A stretch of DNA of 51,508 bases from CAYSCZ01 sp964429655 (GTDB taxonomy: Bacteria; Bacteroidota; Bacteroidia; Cytophagales; Cyclobacteriaceae): the NCBI GenBank assembly GCA_964429655.1, contig CAYSCZ010000018.1, positions 1 through 51,508 on the forward strand, written 5' to 3'. Below, piece by piece: positions 37,948-47,240 of the stretch. Numbering within the stretch: position 1 is the stretch's first letter; each line of letters begins with the position of its first letter. The translations under genes and the position numbers were made by a program. The notes beneath the pieces were generated by a model that did no database searches, was not told where the DNA came from, and saw only the letters and a list, made by a program, of their open reading frames with translations.

Positions 37948-38893
37948 GGTTTTGTTGGCCACGGTTGCGGTGTTAGTAACGCTGGGTTTATTAGCTGCAG
38001 TCATTCTATATTTTGTTTCCAAAAAGTTCTATGTCAAGGAAGACCCTAAGCTGATAGCCATTCAGGATGCACTTCCAGCCACCAATTGCGGAGGTTGTGG
38101 TTATCCGGGATGTAATGCTTTTGCCGTAGCCTTGTTAAAGGCCGATAACCTTGAAAAATTGCATTGCCCGGTGGGTGGTAATGCGGTTATGAAGGAAGTA
38201 GCAGATATCCTTGGAATGGAAGTTAAGGAACGGGACCCTTACATTGCAGTGGTTAAATGTGCCGGACATATTGGTGCCAGAAAATACCTTAACGAATATG
38301 ACGGGGTAAAAAGCTGTGAATTATCTGCCAGCCTATACAGTGGAGAGCGGGGTTGCGCTGATGGCTGTGTAGGCATGGGGGATTGTGTTGAAGCATGTGA
38401 CTTTGATGCTATGTTCATGGACGAAAATACAGGCCTTCCATACGTCATCGAAGATAAATGTACCGCCTGCAATGCTTGTGTAACTACATGCCCAAAAGAC
38501 ATCATAGAGCTATGGCCCAAAGGAAAGAAAAGCAAACGGATCTATATCGCATGTGTGAATGAAGAAAAAGGAGGGACAGCAAGAAAAGAGTGCTCCATGG
38601 CTTGCACGGGTTGCGGTAAGTGTGAGGAGGAGTGCACCTTCGACGCCATCTCCATAGAAAATAACCTGGCCCACATCGATTATGATAAATGTAAGCTATG
38701 TGGAAAATGTGCGGTAGCTTGTGACGTAGGAAGCATTATCGCTGATAATTTCAATGAAAAACAATTAGAAAAACTGGCCCAGAAAAGGGAGGAGCGACTT
38801 GAAAAGCAAAAGCAAATCAGGTTGGAAGAACGAAAACACGCAAAAGAAGCCGCAAGAAAAGCTAAAGAAGAACAAGCCTTAAAACCAAGCTGA
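37940..38893 (+). CDS. rnfB: Rnf electron transport complex subunit B
   Basis: 317 aa. An N-terminal membrane helix (about 5-27) is followed by the RnfB-specific cluster C50, C53, C58 and C76 (CGGCGYPGC ... HCP). Four more cysteine-rich segments follow: CADGCVGMGDCVEAC, CTACNACVTTCP, CSMACTGCGKCEEEC and CKLCGKCAVAC. It therefore carries more ferredoxin-type clusters than E. coli RsxB. The C-terminus is a long charged helix. It receives or donates ferredoxin electrons on the cytoplasmic side. It sits between rseC (8-base overlap) and rnfC (1-base gap). Confidence 0.95.
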   Translation: MNEVLLATVAVLVTLGLLAAVILYFVSKKFYVKEDPKLIAIQDALPATNCGGCGYPGCNAFAVALLKADNLEKLHCPVGGNAVMKEVADILGMEVKERDPYIAVVKCAGHIGARKYLNEYDGVKSCELSASLYSGERGCADGCVGMGDCVEACDFDAMFMDENTGLPYVIEDKCTACNACVTTCPKDIIELWPKGKKSKRIYIACVNEEKGGTARKECSMACTGCGKCEEECTFDAISIENNLAHIDYDKCKLCGKCAVACDVGSIIADNFNEKQLEKLAQKREERLEKQKQIRLEERKHAKEAARKAKEEQALKPS

Positions 38894-38894
38894 T

Positions 38895-40235
38895 ATGTTT
38901 TTGGACCTTCATAATAAAAAAACCTTTCATAAAGGTGGTGTGCATCCGCCGGAAGAAAAACTCTCCCAATATTCAGCCATTGAAAGTATCCCACTGCCTA
39001 AACAAGCCATCATACCCATATCACAACATATAGGTGCTCCAGCTGAAATAGCAGTAAAGAAAGGAGACCAGGTGAAAGTTGGCGATATCCTGGCTACGCA
39101 CAAAGGTTTTGTTTCCTCCAATGTTCACGCTTCCGTTTCCGGAAAAGTCAGAAAAATTGATGAAGCCATGGACAGTAGCGGATTTAAAAAAATGGCAGTA
39201 ACCATACAGGTTAACGGGGATGAATGGAATGAATCAATCGACCGAAGTGAAAAACTGGAAAAGGATATAACACTATCTTCAAAAGAAATCATCAACAAAG
39301 TGATGGAAGCAGGTGTGGTTGGCCAGGGTGGTGCAGCTTTCCCTAGTCACGTAAAACTTTCTGTACCGGAAGGTAAGCACGTGGATACAGTGATCATCAA
39401 TGGGGTAGAATGTGAACCTTACCTCACAGCGGACCACCGCCTGATGGTGGAGAAGCCACATCAGATCATGGTGGGAACAAAAATTTTAATGAGGACGCTT
39501 AACGTCTGCAGAGCAATTATCGGGATAGAGGATAACAAACAGGATGCTATTGAACTACTTAAAGAAATTGCCGGTCTATATGAAGGGATATCTGTTGAGT
39601 CGTTAAAAGTCCAATATCCGCAAGGCGGTGAAAAACAATTGATAGAAGCGTTATTAGGTAGGGAAGTGCCTTCAGGTGGTTTACCCGCTGATGTTGGCGC
39701 CATTGTTCATAATGTTGGTACGACTTATTCCATTTATCAGGCGGTACAGAAAAATCAACCGCTGATAGAAAGGGTGGTCACCATCACCGGTAAATCACTG
39801 GAGAAACCTTCAAACTTAATGGTCAGGATTGGTACCCCAGTCATAGAATTGATAGCAGCAGCCGGAGGAATTCCGAAAGATACCGGAAAAGTGATCAGCG
39901 GTGGGCCGATGATGGGAAAAGCCATTAGTGATTTAAGTGTGCCCATAGCCAAGGCTACATCCGGAATTCTACTCATTCCTGATGTGGAAAGTAAACGATC
40001 TGAAGAATATAACTGCCTGAGATGTGGCAAATGCATAGAAGTGTGTCCTATGGGTCTGGAACCCTATTATTTGATGATGATGGGCCAACTTAAAGACACT
40101 GAAAAAGCTGAACAGGAATATATTCTGGATTGTATCGAATGTGGATCCTGCTCCTTTGTTTGTCCATCCAATCGGCCCATACTGGACTACATACGATTGG
40201 GTAAATACCAAGTTAAAAAAACAAAAGCTACATGA
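38895..40235 (+). CDS. rnfC: Rnf electron transport complex subunit C
   Basis: 446 aa. The N-terminus has a barrel-sandwich/biotinyl-like part (GAPAEIAVKKGDQVKVGDILA, VSGKVRKI). The NADH/FMN-binding Rossmann part has GQGGAAFPSHVK and INGVECEPYLTADHRLM. Two 4Fe-4S motifs are at the C-terminus (CLRCGKCIEVCP and CIECGSCSFVCP). It is the NAD-side peripheral subunit. The C-terminal repeat extension of E. coli RsxC is absent, as usual in Bacteroidota. It overlaps rnfD by 4 bases. Confidence 0.96.
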   Translation: MFLDLHNKKTFHKGGVHPPEEKLSQYSAIESIPLPKQAIIPISQHIGAPAEIAVKKGDQVKVGDILATHKGFVSSNVHASVSGKVRKIDEAMDSSGFKKMAVTIQVNGDEWNESIDRSEKLEKDITLSSKEIINKVMEAGVVGQGGAAFPSHVKLSVPEGKHVDTVIINGVECEPYLTADHRLMVEKPHQIMVGTKILMRTLNVCRAIIGIEDNKQDAIELLKEIAGLYEGISVESLKVQYPQGGEKQLIEALLGREVPSGGLPADVGAIVHNVGTTYSIYQAVQKNQPLIERVVTITGKSLEKPSNLMVRIGTPVIELIAAAGGIPKDTGKVISGGPMMGKAISDLSVPIAKATSGILLIPDVESKRSEEYNCLRCGKCIEVCPMGLEPYYLMMMGQLKDTEKAEQEYILDCIECGSCSFVCPSNRPILDYIRLGKYQVKKTKAT

Positions 40236-41227
40236 GTACTACTGCAACAACAATCTTTAAGGTAGCTCCTTCCCCACATATACATACCGGACTAACCGTT
40301 CCACAAATTATGCGGGGGGTGATCATAGCTATGATGCCGGCGTTGCTTATTTCAATTTATAATTTTGGAGTAGGCGCTGTTTACGTCACTGCCGTTTCGG
40401 TTTTGAGTTGTATGTTTTTTGAATATGTGTTTACACGATACCTCCTGAAAAGAGCGACCAGTCTTGCAGACGGGTCAGCAGTGATAACCGGTATATTGTT
40501 GGCTTTTAATGTTCCAACAAACCTACCCTGGTGGATTATCGTGATCGGTGCTTTGGTATCGGTGGGTATAGGTAAATGGTGTTTTGGCGGACTTGGAAAC
40601 AATCCTTTTAATCCTGCACTTGTAGGCAGGGTATTTCTGCTCATCTCTTTCCCAGTACAAATGACCAGCTGGCCAAAACCGCAGGCCACCTGGAGCATAG
40701 ATGCTGCCACAGGTGCCACACCATTGGGCATTTTAAAAGACGGGCTTAGAGAAGGAAAAGACATCTCCTCTTTGATGGGTGAAATGCCTGCTTTAAGTGA
40801 TATTTTCATTGGTTTTCAGGGTGGGTCATTAGGAGAAATGTCGGCACTTGCGATGTTGATTGGATTAATTTACATGCTCTACAGGAAAATTATAACCTGG
40901 CACGTTCCCGTAAGTATCTTGTTAACTGTATTTGCACTTACCAGTATTTTCTGGTTAATTGATCCCAAACAGTTTGCCAGTCCATTATTCCATCTATTAA
41001 CCGGAGGGCTAATGCTTGGGGCTGTTTTTATGGCTACCGATTATGTTACTTCTCCCATTACACATAAGGGCATGATCATATTTGGAGTAGGTATTGGTCT
41101 TATTACTGTTCTGATTAGGCTTTTTGGCTCCTATCCGGAAGGGGTGTCATTTGCTATTTTAATAATGAATGGATTTGTACCGTTAATCAACCGACACATA
41201 AAACCAAGACGCTTCGGCGCTAAGTAA
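40232..41227 (+). CDS. rnfD: Rnf electron transport complex subunit D
   Basis: 331 aa, polytopic with about eight to ten membrane helices. FGGLGNNPFNPALVGRVF is the conserved RnfD/NqrB segment. The covalent FMN threonine lies in AATGATPLG. RnfD carries FMN within the ion-pumping part of the complex. Translation is coupled to rnfC by a 4-base overlap, and rnfG starts 2 bases later. Confidence 0.96.
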   Translation: MSTTATTIFKVAPSPHIHTGLTVPQIMRGVIIAMMPALLISIYNFGVGAVYVTAVSVLSCMFFEYVFTRYLLKRATSLADGSAVITGILLAFNVPTNLPWWIIVIGALVSVGIGKWCFGGLGNNPFNPALVGRVFLLISFPVQMTSWPKPQATWSIDAATGATPLGILKDGLREGKDISSLMGEMPALSDIFIGFQGGSLGEMSALAMLIGLIYMLYRKIITWHVPVSILLTVFALTSIFWLIDPKQFASPLFHLLTGGLMLGAVFMATDYVTSPITHKGMIIFGVGIGLITVLIRLFGSYPEGVSFAILIMNGFVPLINRHIKPRRFGAK

Positions 41228-41229
41228 GT

Positions 41230-41811
41230 ATGGCAAATAAAGAATCCAATTTCATAAATATGGTTTTAACCCTGGTGATCGTAACAGCAGTAGCAGCAAC
41301 CTCGCTGGGGTTTATCTACAAAGTCACTAAGAAGCCAATAGAAGAAGCCAGAATACAAAAACAATTAAGAGCCATCGAAACAGTGTTACCAGCTTTCGGG
41401 AATGATGTTCTTGGAGATCAATACAAATATGGTTTGGATGGTGAAGATTCTCTGGTTTTTTATCCGGCTAGTAAGGCTGGTGAGTCCGTTGGGATAGCCG
41501 TCAAATCGTTTTCCGATAAAGGTTATAGCGGCAGGATCACCGTGATGGTGGGCATGTCACCTGAAGGCACCATCAACCGGGTTTCAGTGGTAGAACACAA
41601 AGAAACTCCGGGACTAGGATCAAAGATGAGTGACGATAAATTTGCCGGTCAGTTTGTCGGTATCGATCCCGGTAAAGTTGACCTCAAGGTAAAAAAGGAT
41701 GGCGGTTCGGTTGATGCCATCTCCGGGGCAACGATATCCTCAAGGGCTTATGCTGAGGCTGTAATGTTGGCTGTGGATGCTTACAATGAACATAAAAGCG
41801 CAACACCATGA
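41230..41811 (+). CDS. rnfG: Rnf electron transport complex subunit G
   Basis: 193 aa. One N-terminal membrane helix (about 10-28) precedes an extracytoplasmic FMN-binding domain. The covalent FMN site is SGATISSRA near the C-terminus, and VVEHKETPGLGSKM is the family's other conserved segment. It carries electrons outside the membrane between RnfD and the other subunits. It overlaps rnfE by 4 bases. Confidence 0.95.
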   Translation: MANKESNFINMVLTLVIVTAVAATSLGFIYKVTKKPIEEARIQKQLRAIETVLPAFGNDVLGDQYKYGLDGEDSLVFYPASKAGESVGIAVKSFSDKGYSGRITVMVGMSPEGTINRVSVVEHKETPGLGSKMSDDKFAGQFVGIDPGKVDLKVKKDGGSVDAISGATISSRAYAEAVMLAVDAYNEHKSATP

Positions 41812-42395
41812 ATGCCAAAGAGACTTTTCTAAAAGGATTGATTAAGGAAAATCCGGTATTTGTGCTTTTACTGGGATTATGCCCTGTGCTGGGCGTTACC
41901 ACCGGTGCCTTTAATGGACTGGGTATGGGGATAGCAACGCTTTTTGTATTGTTTATGTCCAACCTGGTGGTGTCGGTGGTGAGAACGCTTATACCAGCAA
42001 AAGTCCGGATCCCTTCCTACATCGTGATCATAGCTTCATTTGTTACCATCGTTGATCTGGTGATGGCGGGCTACCTTCCTTCCCTCCATGAACAGCTGGG
42101 GTTGTTTATACCACTTATCGTGGTAAACTGTATGGTATTGGGTCGTGCGGAAGCCTTTGCCTCACGGCATACTATCAAAGAATCACTGTTAGACGGATTG
42201 GGGATGGGCCTGGGGTTTACCTTTGCACTAACCATCTTGGGGGCAGCCCGGGAACTGCTGGGCAACTTATCCATTTTCAACATTAAACTGATTGATGCGG
42301 ATGGTATGATCATGTTTATCCTTGCACCAGGTGCCTTTATTGCCCTGGGCTTAATTATCGCAGTATTTGAATGGCGTAAAATGAAACCATCATAA
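41808..42395 (+). CDS. rnfE: Rnf electron transport complex subunit E
   Basis: 195 aa integral membrane protein with six helices of the RnfA/RnfE (NqrD/E) type. The N-terminal helix contains NPVFVLLLGLCPVLGVTT, with the conserved cysteine that binds an intramembrane iron-sulfur centre with RnfA. It starts within the end of rnfG and is followed 2 bases later by rnfA. Confidence 0.95.
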   Translation: MNAKETFLKGLIKENPVFVLLLGLCPVLGVTTGAFNGLGMGIATLFVLFMSNLVVSVVRTLIPAKVRIPSYIVIIASFVTIVDLVMAGYLPSLHEQLGLFIPLIVVNCMVLGRAEAFASRHTIKESLLDGLGMGLGFTFALTILGAARELLGNLSIFNIKLIDADGMIMFILAPGAFIALGLIIAVFEWRKMKPS

Positions 42396-42397
42396 TT

Positions 42398-42970
42398 ATG
42401 GATTACCTCATCATCATCATATCGGCAATTTTCATCAACAATATTGTGCTCGCAAGATTTTTGGGCATTTGCCCATTTCTGGGTGTATCCAAAAGCACTT
42501 CAACAGCTCTAGGCATGGGTGGAGCAGTACTATTTGTGATGACGGTAGCTACTATTGTCACTTTTTTAATCTATAATCTTATACTAATCCCATTTGAAAT
42601 CACTTACCTCCAGACGGTTGCATACATCCTGGTGATTGCTTTTTTGGTTCAGGTGGTAGAGATTGTGTTAAAAAAAGTCAGTCCTGAGCTTTACCAGGGA
42701 CTGGGTGTTTTTCTTCCCTTGATTACAACCAATTGTGCTATACTGGGTGTCGCAATATTAGTGATCCAACAGGAATATAATTTGATAGAAAGTGTGGTTT
42801 TTGCAGTCGCCAATGCAGCCGGTTTTACCTTGGCAATTCTATTGTTTTCCAGCCTAAGGGAACAGATGGAAACCCTCAATATGCCCCCGGCTATGAAAGG
42901 TGTACCCGCCGCGCTTATTGTTGCAGGTATATTAAGCATGGCCTTTATGGGCTTTGCGGGGCTTGTGTAA
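42398..42970 (+). CDS. rnfA: Rnf electron transport complex subunit A
   Basis: 190 aa, six membrane helices, paralogous to RnfE. Conserved parts are NNIVLARFLGICPFLGVSK and PLITTNCAILGVA, each with a cysteine used for the intramembrane iron-sulfur site. It closes the operon rseC-rnfBCDGEA, which is complete: all six structural subunits are present. The complex exchanges electrons between NADH and ferredoxin while moving Na+ or H+; which ion is used cannot be read here. Confidence 0.96.
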   Translation: MDYLIIIISAIFINNIVLARFLGICPFLGVSKSTSTALGMGGAVLFVMTVATIVTFLIYNLILIPFEITYLQTVAYILVIAFLVQVVEIVLKKVSPELYQGLGVFLPLITTNCAILGVAILVIQQEYNLIESVVFAVANAAGFTLAILLFSSLREQMETLNMPPAMKGVPAALIVAGILSMAFMGFAGLV

Positions 42971-43099
42971 TGAAGGATAATTTGAAGAAATGAAGGTAGC
43001 TAGATCGGATGTTTGCGGTGATTATATAAAATAATAAGGTCAAAAAAAATATGGAAAAATGATTTCGTGATGTTAATCATGCTGTTACATAATTTGGGT

Positions 43100-43129
43100 T
43101 AAAATAAAAAAAGGAGCTACTAAAGCCCC
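43100..43129 (-). terminator. Terminator of the AhpD-like gene
   Basis: On the minus strand a ggggct / agctcc stem (one G-T pair, 5-base loop) is followed by a run of T. It lies 29 bases past the AhpD-like stop codon. Confidence 0.6.
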
Positions 43130-43157
43130 CATTTATAAATCACTAGACAAACCTCAA

Positions 43158-43721
43158 TTATCCTTTGAACATATCATCAATTGGAGTTTGAAAGATATGA
43201 TTCATGTAGTTACTGAATAATTTGGTGCCAACACCCGCAATCACATCCATAACATTTTTCTCGCTATAACCGGCCGCCGTAAATTCTTCAATATCTGAAC
43301 GATCTAACCATCCTTTCTTCTCGACCATCGTTTTTGTCAGTTTACTTAATGCTGCAAGCTTTGTATCCGGTATATTGGAACCATTTAATATCGCATTGTA
43401 AACATCTTCCGACAGGTTAGATACATTCTTAGCTAAAAATGTGTGTGCTGATTTACAGTAGTGACAGTCGTTCACAACACTTACGGTAAGGAAAACTGTT
43501 TCCTGTTCTTGTGGCGTAAAGCCAGTATCTTCCCTGAAAGCCCTGTAAGATTCTGCATATGCCTGAAATAATGCCGGTGAATTTGCAAATCCTTTATACA
43601 TATTAGGTATCATACCCATAGACTTTTCAGTCTTTTCCAGGATGGTTTTGGACTTTTCAGGTGCCTGATCTTTTTCTAATAGTTCAAGCTTGATAATTTT
43701 TTCCACTGTTTGAGTGCTCAT
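43158..43721 (-). CDS. AhpD-like carboxymuconolactone decarboxylase family protein
   Basis: 187 aa helical protein with the peroxidase-type motif C86-x-x-C89 and H93 (NDCHYCKSAH). It belongs to the AhpD-like subgroup (uncharacterised peroxidase-related), not to true decarboxylases. It probably reduces peroxides using a thiol partner. No ahpC is nearby. It stands alone, convergent with the rnf operon, and has its own terminator. Confidence 0.88.
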   Translation of the reverse strand: MSTQTVEKIIKLELLEKDQAPEKSKTILEKTEKSMGMIPNMYKGFANSPALFQAYAESYRAFREDTGFTPQEQETVFLTVSVVNDCHYCKSAHTFLAKNVSNLSEDVYNAILNGSNIPDTKLAALSKLTKTMVEKKGWLDRSDIEEFTAAGYSEKNVMDVIAGVGTKLFSNYMNHIFQTPIDDMFKG

Positions 43722-44374
43722 GGTGTTTTTAATTAATTGTTTATTAACTAGTATACCTCAATCTTTAATTAATGATTCCATATAAGACGTCAGATAAACG
43801 ACAGTATAGGAAAAGTAATGAGCACCTGAGTTTATATGGTAGCAGTCAGTTGATTTTGATTTTCGCAATGCTTTTCATTACAACAATGAATCAAGGCATA
43901 TCGCATTATTTTATGAAGGTATCTGCCCTTCCCACCTATTAAGCAAATCACCACAGATTTTAGTGAATTTAATTTTCATAATAAGGATAAATCAATAGGT
44001 CAGAATTGTTCGACTTCCCGCTACTCCATGCGTTCTTCTGACCATTTATCATCTTTGAACCTGAATTATGCAATAGGAATCGTGATGAAGGCATAAAACG
44101 CAAAGAAAGAGGTACTTATGTTGATGAGGCATAGCACCGCTATGTTGATTCAACAAGTTGACGGTAAGTGCCTATTTCAAAGTGTTTTATGTCTGGAATA
44201 GATTTTCTATTGCATATTTCAGGTTTATCCATGTGACACAATCAAATATCCGTCTAAGCTACCTAATTGATAGACATCAGTAAAATACAAAGATCAAAAC
44301 CTCATAATTAATTTGTATTAATACACAATTGACCAACACCATAGAATTATCAACAGTATTTATTATTATTAAGT
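43722..44374. other. 653-base gap without a clear gene
   Basis: AT-rich sequence without a convincing open frame on either strand. The only structure seen is a small hairpin cluster near 44130-44144 (catagc/gctatg) flanked by a looser gttgat/attcaac match. It must contain the promoters of the AhpD-like gene (leftward) and the secreted protein gene (rightward), but none was identified with confidence. Confidence 0.5.
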
Positions 44375-46237
44375 GTGTTGAATCGGTTATTATGTCTTAT
44401 AATTTTTATTTCCATTATCTCATCCGGTGTATTACGTGCACAAATCTGTGCCGGTAACTTCGGTGAGAACATCTTCACCGACGGTAATTTTGGAAGTGGT
44501 GCCAGCAATGTATTGCCCACCGACCCCGGCATTGCCCCGGGTTTTATTTATCAGGTTAATCCTCCGCCTAATGACGGCTTCTATACCATCACAAATAATA
44601 CCACCGCCTGGGGCAGCTTTGCTGAAACCTCATGGATAGATATAGGGGATAACAGCAGCGACCCCCAGGGTTATATGATGGTGGTTAACGCAACAATTGA
44701 GCCCGGACTTTTTTATGAGGAGCGGATAAGCGGCTTATGTGAAGAGATATTGTATGAATTCTCAGCTGATGTTATTAATCTTATCTTTGCCGGCAGAAAT
44801 GAAATCCTGCCAAACGTATCTTTTCTTATTGATGGGGAGGTGGTCTTTGAAACGGGGCCGATTCCGGAAAACGAACAATGGAATACTTATGGGTTCACAT
44901 TCACAACCAGGCCCGGACAAAACGCCGTTACCCTGGCCTTAAGAAACAATGCGCCCGGAGGACAGGGGAATGACCTGGCACTGGACAACATTACTTTCAG
45001 GCCCTGCGGACCGGAAGCATTGATACTGCCATTTGAGGTGGCAAATATTTGTGAAGACGGTAACCCGATCGACCTGAACGCTACCATTATTGGAAGTGGT
45101 ACGGACGGCATCTTTCTGCAATGGCAACAAAGCTTTAACCGAGGGTTCACCTGGTCAGACCTTCCCGACGAAAATGACCCCACCTTCGTGTTTGACAACC
45201 TGAATAGCGGTATGTATTACTATCGTTATTTATTGGCAAATACTCAAAATAATCTCTTGAATCCTAAATGCCCGATAAATTCTAACATAAAAGTAGTTAA
45301 TGTAATCCCTAAGTTCGTCATCGTTTTTGACACCATATGCCAGGGCAATACCTTCCCATTTGGTGTACAAGACCTGTCCCAACCCGGAGTGTATGTCGAC
45401 ACCTTTAAAAATATCATTGGCTGTGACAGTATCGTTACCTTAAACCTTGGCGTGGCGGATGACAACCAGCTGGAAACGGCCTTTGATGTTTCCGATCCAA
45501 GCTGCACTGGTTTCCAAACCGGAAGCATTGACCTGCAACTAGTCAATGGCAATCCTCCCTTTTCCATACAGGTGAATGGAGAAAAAAATTTCAATCAGGG
45601 GGACCTTAACAACTTGCCTCCCGGTGTCTACAATTATTTTATTACGGATAGGTTTGGCTGTACTGCAGAAGAATCTTTAGAGTTGATAAACCCTCCTTTG
45701 TTCACCATTGATATTGGCGATGATGCACAGCTTGATCTTGGTGAGTCCCTGGAAATAACCACCCTGGCCACGAATGATATAGACTCTTACCGTTGGGAAC
45801 CCTCAGAGCTGATTGATTGTGAAACCGATTGTGATGTCATTACTATTACACCTTCGCGCTCAGCAACCATCGCTCTAAGTGCGCTTTCTGAGTCGGGGTG
45901 TATTGCCCGGGATTCATTTCGTGTGGAGGTAAATACCGTGCGCGCCATCAATATCCCCAATGCCTTCTCTCCCAATGGTGATGGTATAAACGACTTCTTC
46001 ACCGTATTTGGTGAGCAGCCCAACATTCAGGAAGTAGAGCGAATGATCATCGTTGATAGAAATGGCAAAGAGGTCTTTCAAAATGATACCTTCAAGCCTA
46101 ATGATGGGTCAACCGCCTGGGACGGCACCAAAGGGAGCCAGCAACTCCCGCCCGGCGTATACTATTACACCACCAGCGTCCGCTACCTGGATGATGAGGT
46201 ATTGTCTTACAAAGGTTATGTGTTGTTGTTGAGGTAA
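44375..46237 (+). CDS. Secreted T9SS cargo with SprB-like repeat and CHU_C C-terminal domain
   Basis: 620 aa. A signal peptide (LLCLIIFISIISSGVLRAQ) precedes a beta-sandwich region (about 25-215, carbohydrate-binding-like) and an Ig-like part with paired cysteines. One SprB-like repeat follows (about 370-445, SCTGFQTGSIDL ... LPPGVYNYFITDRFGC). The C-terminal gliding-motility CTD has NAFSPNGDGINDFF, IVDRNGKEVF, AWDGT and LPPGVYYYTT. This CTD marks cargo of the type IX system that ends up on the surface or outside. No T9SS structural gene is in the window. The start is GTG 44375 or TTG 44378; no ATG is available before the signal peptide. Confidence 0.88.
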   Translation: MLNRLLCLIIFISIISSGVLRAQICAGNFGENIFTDGNFGSGASNVLPTDPGIAPGFIYQVNPPPNDGFYTITNNTTAWGSFAETSWIDIGDNSSDPQGYMMVVNATIEPGLFYEERISGLCEEILYEFSADVINLIFAGRNEILPNVSFLIDGEVVFETGPIPENEQWNTYGFTFTTRPGQNAVTLALRNNAPGGQGNDLALDNITFRPCGPEALILPFEVANICEDGNPIDLNATIIGSGTDGIFLQWQQSFNRGFTWSDLPDENDPTFVFDNLNSGMYYYRYLLANTQNNLLNPKCPINSNIKVVNVIPKFVIVFDTICQGNTFPFGVQDLSQPGVYVDTFKNIIGCDSIVTLNLGVADDNQLETAFDVSDPSCTGFQTGSIDLQLVNGNPPFSIQVNGEKNFNQGDLNNLPPGVYNYFITDRFGCTAEESLELINPPLFTIDIGDDAQLDLGESLEITTLATNDIDSYRWEPSELIDCETDCDVITITPSRSATIALSALSESGCIARDSFRVEVNTVRAINIPNAFSPNGDGINDFFTVFGEQPNIQEVERMIIVDRNGKEVFQNDTFKPNDGSTAWDGTKGSQQLPPGVYYYTTSVRYLDDEVLSYKGYVLLLR

Positions 46238-46373
46238 GAAAACACAAAGTAACATCCAGAAAAAAATGTAGTAGGTGCAACCATCGCCTAAATTGGAGGT
46301 GCGGGTGAAGATAGGCAAGTCCAAAGAACTTAGGACGGGAAGACTAGACAATAAGCTTACTGTGGTCTAGAAC

Positions 46374-46419
46374 GCAACGGTCTATTCCCTTATAAGGCAA
46401 CGGCCTATTCCCTTACAAG
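46374..46419. repeat. Two tandem 23-base repeats
   Basis: Unit 1 is 46374-46396 and unit 2 is 46397-46419, starting gcaacgg and differing at two positions (t/c). A third start (gcaaag) follows. They lie between the T9SS cargo gene and the recombinase gene. They could be binding sites for a recombinase or plain slippage repeats. Confidence 0.8.
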
Positions 46420-46430
46420 GCAAAGATGTC

Positions 46431-46446
46431 TTGCATTATAATGCAA
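46431..46446. repeat. 16-base perfect palindrome
   Basis: ttgcattataatgcaa is its own reverse complement. It lies 11 bases after the tandem repeats and about 80 bases before the recombinase start, a plausible place for an operator. Confidence 0.7.
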
Positions 46447-46463
46447 TGCTATCAACAAAACAT

Positions 46464-46492
46464 CATTGGAATTTTGTCATGAAGGGTTAAAG
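46464..46492 (+). repeat. Dispersed repeat, copy 2 (before the recombinase)
   Basis: 29 bases identical to 51469-51497 and, with one A missing, to the reverse complement near 36-63. Similarity ends soon after both edges, so this is the shared core. It is followed by a gggttaaagaccc mini-hairpin and then the truncated recombinase frame. Confidence 0.88.
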
Positions 46493-46528
46493 ACCCGCTA
46501 GCGCTCGTTTGTAACGCGTGCTAACCTG

Positions 46529-47233
46529 ATGGCCATCGATGAATTAATGATACTCAAATACATACAATCCCTAATACAAAAAGGGGTTTCTGACAGCTAT
46601 GTGAACCAGTCCGTCAACGCCATCAAGTTCTACTATGAAGTGGTAAAAGAAATGCCCAATCGGTTTTACACTATCAATGCACCAAAGCGCCCTGAAACAC
46701 TTCCCAAGGTACTCGCCAAAGAGGATGTAATGCGGATGATCAAAAGGGTTCGAAACATTAAGCACCGGTGTATGGTGGCTTTGCTCTATTCGGCAGGCCT
46801 TAGAAGGCAGGAGCTCCTGGATCTAAAAATATGTGACATAGACAGCAAAAGGGTGACCATCACAATCCGGCAAGGCAAGGGAAAGAAAGACCGGATCAGC
46901 CTATTGAGCAAAAATTTATTAAAAGATCTTAGGGAATATTACCAGGAGCACCGTCCCAAAATTTACCTATTTGAAGGGCCTCATGGAGGAAAGTATACCG
47001 CGTCTAGTGTACGCGAAGTAGTAAAGAGCGCAGCAAAAAAAGCAGGGATCAAAAAGCCGGTTTCCCCACATATCTTACGGCATTCATTTGCCACGCACTT
47101 GCTGGAGGCTGGAACAGATTTAAGGTATGTACAAATTTTGATGGGTCACAACAGTACAAAGACTACAGAAATTTACACCCATGTGGCCATCAAGGGTTTT
47201 GACCAGATCAAAAATCCATTAGATTTGGAATAG
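46529..47233 (+). CDS. Tyrosine recombinase/integrase, N-terminally shortened
   Basis: 234 aa with a complete catalytic domain: R92 (GLRRQEL), K117 (GKGKKDR), H181/R184 (HILRHSF), H207 (GHNSTKTT) and the nucleophile Y216 (EIYTH), then NPLD near the end. It looks like the Bacteroidota XerC/D-like integrases of about 350 residues. Only the last part of the SAM-like core-binding domain remains (SDSYVNQSVNAIKFYYE), so about 100 residues are missing at the N-terminus. An in-frame TAG at 46499-46501 blocks extension. The insertion helix that defines integron IntI proteins is absent. It may be a truncated remnant or a minimal recombinase. Confidence 0.88.
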   Translation: MAIDELMILKYIQSLIQKGVSDSYVNQSVNAIKFYYEVVKEMPNRFYTINAPKRPETLPKVLAKEDVMRMIKRVRNIKHRCMVALLYSAGLRRQELLDLKICDIDSKRVTITIRQGKGKKDRISLLSKNLLKDLREYYQEHRPKIYLFEGPHGGKYTASSVREVVKSAAKKAGIKKPVSPHILRHSFATHLLEAGTDLRYVQILMGHNSTKTTEIYTHVAIKGFDQIKNPLDLE

Positions 47234-47240
47234 TTATAAG

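Noticed and set aside
37495..42970. The rnf operon as a novel electron-transfer system
   Set aside because: All subunits and their order match known Rnf operons with an rseC-like leader. Only the higher cluster count of RnfB is notable, and such forms are known in anaerobes.
46374..46446. CRISPR-like repeats
   Set aside because: Only two direct copies with no spacer between them and no cas gene in the window.
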